Positions 60,623-64,000 of a stretch of DNA of 64,000 nucleotides are shown in pieces. The notes below the pieces were generated by a model. It saw only the letters and a program-made list of their open reading frames with translations. It made no database searches and was not told where the DNA came from. The DNA lies in NCBI RefSeq assembly GCF_051857545.1, contig NZ_JBPZHB010000002.1, positions 558,001-622,000 of the forward strand. Direction: 5' to 3'. This stretch comes from Larkinella sp051857545. GTDB lineage: Bacteria > Bacteroidota > Bacteroidia > Cytophagales > Spirosomataceae. The position numbers and the translations under genes were made by a program. Each line of letters begins with the position of its first letter. Position 1 is the stretch's first letter.

Positions 60623-63463
60623 TCAAATTATCTTCAACTCGCCATTCAGCCGATACGTTTTCCCTTTTTCGGTGGTCAATTGCACCTGTTTATCGCCATA
60701 TCGAAGCACACAGGGCTGTCCGGCTTTCGACATCACCTCAACCCCGCTCAGTTGCCCATTTTGCCAGCGGATGTTCAGCACAAAACCGCCGTGGGCACAA
60801 ATCCCGTTAATATGACCCGTTGGTAATTCAGACGGCAGGGCCGGGAGCAGATCGATCGTTTTACCCTGACTTTGCAGGATCATTTCGCCAATGCCGCTGG
60901 CACCCCCAAAATTTCCGTCGATCTGAAACGGCGGATGCGCGTCGAACAGGTTGGGGTAGGAGCCGCCACCCGTAATCCCTTCGGGCGAAATGGCGGGGCG
61001 AAACAGCAGTTTGAGCATGGAATAGGCGTGGTTGCCATCGCGGAACCGCGCCCAGAAATTGACTTTCCAGGCCAGACTCCAGCCCGTTCCTTCGTCGCCC
61101 CGTTCCAGCAGCGACTGCCGGGCGGCTTTCATCAGCTCGGGCGTTTCGTCCCAGGTGATGTCGGTGCCGGGGTGAACGCCCCAGAGGTGCGACACGTGCC
61201 GGTGGTGGTCGTTCGGGTCGTCGATGTCCGGCAGCCATTCCTGCAACTGGCCCCGTTTGCCAATCTGGTTGGGCGCAATCTGGCCATATAGGGTTCTGAG
61301 CGTGTCGCGGAACGCGGCATCGGTGCCGAGAACTTCGCTGGCGGCAATGCAGTTTTTGAACAAATCCCGGATAATCTGGTGGTCCATCGTCGGCCCGGCC
61401 ACCAGGCCGAGGTGTTCGGGCGAGTTGGAAGGTGTGCTGATGAGCCAGCCGGTTTTGGGGTCTTTGACGAGGAAATCGACAAAAAACTGAGCCGCTTCTT
61501 TTAAGATCGGATAAGCCCGGTTTTGCAGAAAATCCCGGTCCTGCGTGTAGCGGTAATGTTCCCAGAGATGCCGCGACACCCAGGCCCCACCGCTCACCCA
61601 GATGCCGTGGTTCGACGCATTGATGGGGGCCGTTCCGCGCCAGAGGTCGGTGTTGTGGTGGAGCACCCAGCCCCGGGCGTTGTAGTGTGCTTTGGCGGTT
61701 TTGCGACCCGATTCCACCAGCTCGTCAATGGCCGCAAACATCGGTTCGTGGCAGGCCGACAGGTTCAGCATTTCGGCGGGCCAGTAGTTCATCTCGAAGT
61801 TGATGTTTGTCGTGTATTTGCTGCCCCAGGGCGGGGTGAGCAAATCGTTCCAGATGCCCTGCAAATTGGCCGGCCGCGTTCCAGGTCTCGAACTTGAAAT
61901 CAGCAAATACCGCCCGTATTGTACGTAAAGCGCGATCAGCGCCGGATCGGCGGCTTTCTCGAAGCGTTGCAATCGTTCGTCGGTCGGGAGTTGTTCATTG
62001 GCGGTGTGACCCAGATCCAGTGAGAGGGTGTTGAAATAGGATTGGTAGTCCTGGATATGAGCGGTTTTCAGCGCGGAGAATGACTTGGCGCGGGCGGTTT
62101 GCAGCGGTTTCTGGCTTAGTGTGGCCGGGTCGCCGGAAACATCTTTGAAGTTCTTGAAGTTAGTCCCCGCCGTCAGGAACAGCGTGGCTTCGTCGGCCCC
62201 CGAAATGACGATTCTTCCATTCGAAACGGTGATTTGACCTTTTTGCGTCCGGATATGCAATCGACTTTCGCCTTGCAAAGCCCCATTTTGCACCTGAACC
62301 GACAACGCAAGGGTCTGGTTATCCATCCTGCGAACCGATGCGCCTTTGTGCGGACTGGTTAGCGCGGCTTCAAAACTGATTTTCCCCGGCTGGCTGGCGG
62401 TCAACTGAATGGCAATGATCTGATCGGGGGCGCTGGCGAGGTATTCACGGGTAAACGTTACGCCGTTGGACGAATAGGTAACGCGGGAGAGAGCGGTTTT
62501 TAGATCCAGTTCCCGGCGGTAGTTGACCGGTTTTTCTGAGCCTTTAAAATGGAGCCACAGGTCGCCAAAGGGTTGATAATCGGCCTGATAGCGGGGTGAT
62601 GCCGGGGGCGCGTCATCCTGAACCCAGTATTTGAATGGTCTGGAAAGGGCAACACCGTCGGCCGGTTGCGAACCTTCGGGGTAAACGACAAACGTGGGCT
62701 GAGCGGTTTTGACCCCAATAAAACCGCCTTTGTCGAACCAGTTGATGACCTGAATCGCCAGATGATTTTTCCCCGCCCGCAGTTTTGCCGCCGGAATTGT
62801 ATACCGCCGGTTTCTGGCAATGCCTTCGTCGGAACCGACCAGTTCGCCGTTCAAATACGTAAAATCCTGATCACGGATGCGGCCCAGATCCAGAATCACG
62901 TCCTTACCCGCCCAGGCGTCGGGCAAATCGAACGAGGTACGAAACCAGACCGCGCCATCCAGGCCCTCCAGTCCGGCCCGTTCCCAGCCTTCCGGAGTGG
63001 GAACGGACATGGTTTTCCAGGAACGGTCATCGAACGAAACCGCTGCCGGATTTGATTTCTCCAGCTTGCGGACACCCGCAAACCAGGCGGTTTTCTTCGG
63101 CGTATAATCCGATTCGTTGCTTTGCCGCCCCATGAACTGTTCCTGCGCCAGTTTTTCGGCTTCGGCCTGTTTGCCGACAGCGAGTAGCTGGCGAATTTGG
63201 GGCAAGTACTGAGCCGCGCCTTCGCGCTGGTACTCACGCGGTTCGCCGGTCCAGAGCGTTTCTTCGTTGAACTGAATGTGGTCCGTTTGAACGCCCCCGA
63301 ACACCATGCCACCCAATCGCCCGTTACCGATGGGCAGCGCTTCCACCCACTGACTGGCGGGTTGTTTATACCAGAGCGTAAGCGGTTGTGGACTAGATTG
63401 TTGAGCCTGGGTTGTTCGTGAAAAACAAGTGGCTAAAAGGAATAAGAAGGCGGTTTTTTTCAT
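60623..63463 (-). CDS. GH95-family alpha-L-fucosidase/alpha-L-galactosidase with an inserted domain
   Basis: 946 residues, about 150 longer than usual. A signal peptide (ending TTQAQ) leads the GH95 N-terminal domain (LWYKQPASQWVEALPIGNGRLGGMVFG). Residues about 123-265 are an insertion resembling a galactose-binding-type jelly roll (GAVWFRTSFDLPDAWAGKDVILDLGRI, KNHLAIQVINWFDKGGFIG). The family then resumes with FNEETLW-type logic and the catalytic barrel: NLQGIWNDLLTPPWGSKYTT, NFEMNYWPAEMLNL, STPSNSPEHLG, and the catalytic Asp in FQIDGNFGGASGI. It acts on alpha-L-Fuc or alpha-L-Gal at chain ends, such as RG-II side chain A. It shares its strand with an upstream symporter. Confidence 0.92.
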   Translation of the reverse strand: MKKTAFLFLLATCFSRTTQAQQSSPQPLTLWYKQPASQWVEALPIGNGRLGGMVFGGVQTDHIQFNEETLWTGEPREYQREGAAQYLPQIRQLLAVGKQAEAEKLAQEQFMGRQSNESDYTPKKTAWFAGVRKLEKSNPAAVSFDDRSWKTMSVPTPEGWERAGLEGLDGAVWFRTSFDLPDAWAGKDVILDLGRIRDQDFTYLNGELVGSDEGIARNRRYTIPAAKLRAGKNHLAIQVINWFDKGGFIGVKTAQPTFVVYPEGSQPADGVALSRPFKYWVQDDAPPASPRYQADYQPFGDLWLHFKGSEKPVNYRRELDLKTALSRVTYSSNGVTFTREYLASAPDQIIAIQLTASQPGKISFEAALTSPHKGASVRRMDNQTLALSVQVQNGALQGESRLHIRTQKGQITVSNGRIVISGADEATLFLTAGTNFKNFKDVSGDPATLSQKPLQTARAKSFSALKTAHIQDYQSYFNTLSLDLGHTANEQLPTDERLQRFEKAADPALIALYVQYGRYLLISSSRPGTRPANLQGIWNDLLTPPWGSKYTTNINFEMNYWPAEMLNLSACHEPMFAAIDELVESGRKTAKAHYNARGWVLHHNTDLWRGTAPINASNHGIWVSGGAWVSRHLWEHYRYTQDRDFLQNRAYPILKEAAQFFVDFLVKDPKTGWLISTPSNSPEHLGLVAGPTMDHQIIRDLFKNCIAASEVLGTDAAFRDTLRTLYGQIAPNQIGKRGQLQEWLPDIDDPNDHHRHVSHLWGVHPGTDITWDETPELMKAARQSLLERGDEGTGWSLAWKVNFWARFRDGNHAYSMLKLLFRPAISPEGITGGGSYPNLFDAHPPFQIDGNFGGASGIGEMILQSQGKTIDLLPALPSELPTGHINGICAHGGFVLNIRWQNGQLSGVEVMSKAGQPCVLRYGDKQVQLTTEKGKTYRLNGELKII

Positions 63464-63481
63464 AACAGGAACGGTTGACCG

Positions 63482-64000
63482 CTAGTGAAAAGCAAGATAC
63501 AGAATCCCCATCGTGATCATCAGCGAAATCCAGGCAATCCAGACGCGTCGGGTCGGTTTGATGCGGATCTCGGACGCAAGGGGTACGTAGATGGACGGAT
63601 TTTTATCGAATATTGAAATCAGAGTGGCTGTGAGCAGTAATACCGCAAAAATAGAAAAGGAAACCAACAAATAGTGGGGCCAGAAAGGGTATTGGTCGGG
63701 CGGTAACACCCACAAATACAGAACACCAACGCCCAGACTGAACGCCGAACCCACGGATAAAATGGCGTTAACGGCGGTGCGCGTGGTGCGTTTCCAGAAA
63801 ACCGTTAGCAGAAAAACCACCGACAGGGGCGGGGCAATAAACCCCAGCACCGACTGAAACACGTCGAACAGATTCAGCCCCTTGATGCTGTCAATCGCCA
63901 GGGCCATCAGCACGGCAAAACCGCAACCCACCACCACGGTCAGCCGCCCGACTTTGATCAATTGCTCCGTACTGGCGTCAGGATTGATTTTCTTGCGGTA
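63482..64000 (-). CDS. Sodium:solute symporter (C-terminal part; gene continues past the right edge)
   Basis: The last about 172 residues of an SGLT-like SSS transporter. They contain four or five membrane helices, including VFQSVLGFIAPPLSVVFLLTVFWKRT (the FIAPP..VFLLG-type helix 10 of sugar symporters), YLLVSFSIFAVLLLTATLI and VWIAWISLMITMGILYLAFH. It presumably imports a monosaccharide released by the downstream GH95 enzyme, whose gene starts only 18 bp after its stop. The N-terminal part and promoter are outside the window. Confidence 0.88.
   Translation of the reverse strand, partial: YRKKINPDASTEQLIKVGRLTVVVGCGFAVLMALAIDSIKGLNLFDVFQSVLGFIAPPLSVVFLLTVFWKRTTRTAVNAILSVGSAFSLGVGVLYLWVLPPDQYPFWPHYLLVSFSIFAVLLLTATLISIFDKNPSIYVPLASEIRIKPTRRVWIAWISLMITMGILYLAFH

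Noticed and set aside
1..64000. tRNA, rRNA or riboswitch genes
   Set aside because: I saw no cloverleaf, rRNA or known riboswitch core by eye. A covariance-model scan would be needed to exclude small RNAs.

Overview
The window looks like chromosomal DNA of a plant-polymer-degrading Bacteroidota bacterium, most likely Cytophagales (Spirosoma/Larkinella-like). The grounds are a SusC/SusD pair, a giant hybrid two-component regulator, LacI, AraC and Crp-type regulators, many secreted glycosidases, promoters of the TAnnTTTG type, and few Shine-Dalgarno sequences. I see no rRNA, tRNA, CRISPR array, phage or transposase gene.

Layout. 1-1423: start of a TolC-type efflux operon (runs off the left edge) under a TetR regulator, with two matching 24-bp dyads as likely operators. 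1532-7795: hybrid two-component regulator, then a convergent GH105 unsaturated-uronide hydrolase. 8008-12260: P-type cation ATPase, L-rhamnose mutarotase and a secreted propeller glycosidase. 12378-16919: an AT-rich accessory stretch with a frameshifted alpha/beta hydrolase, a Crp/Fnr regulator and a tandemly duplicated family of small outer-membrane proteins (two intact copies, one decayed, plus a copied end of the crp gene). 17272-22283: ECF sigma factor, membrane partner, Spy/CpxP-like protein, PepSY-like protein and a glycine-rich TonB-dependent receptor. 22284-28698: LacI regulator, fructose-1,6-bisphosphatase and a three-subunit molybdenum hydroxylase. 28727-30088: LytS-type sensor kinase.

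30412-64000 is one large pectin-utilisation region. It encodes pectate lyase PL1, a pectin-lyase-fold/DUF6298 enzyme, two sialidase-fold propeller enzymes, two DUF3826 proteins, a catabolic run (iron-dependent alcohol dehydrogenase, pyruvate aldolase of the DapA/NanA family, PdxA, DUF1537 kinase, sodium symporter), GH127 beta-L-arabinofuranosidase, a DUF5703/GH95-like enzyme, an MGH1-like (alpha/alpha)6 enzyme, an AraC regulator, SusC, SusD, GH28, GH95 with an inserted domain, and a second sodium symporter cut by the right edge.

Most interesting proposal: the catabolic run fits, step by step and in stereochemistry, the breakdown of Dha (3-deoxy-D-lyxo-heptulosaric acid), a sugar of rhamnogalacturonan II. 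Aldolase cleavage would give pyruvate plus D-threuronate, reduction would give D-threonate, and the kinase and PdxA would give dihydroxyacetone phosphate. This is inference. Other points worth a look are a possible Crp mini-regulon with three matching sites, and palindromic repeats, one of which supplies most of a secreted enzyme's signal peptide.
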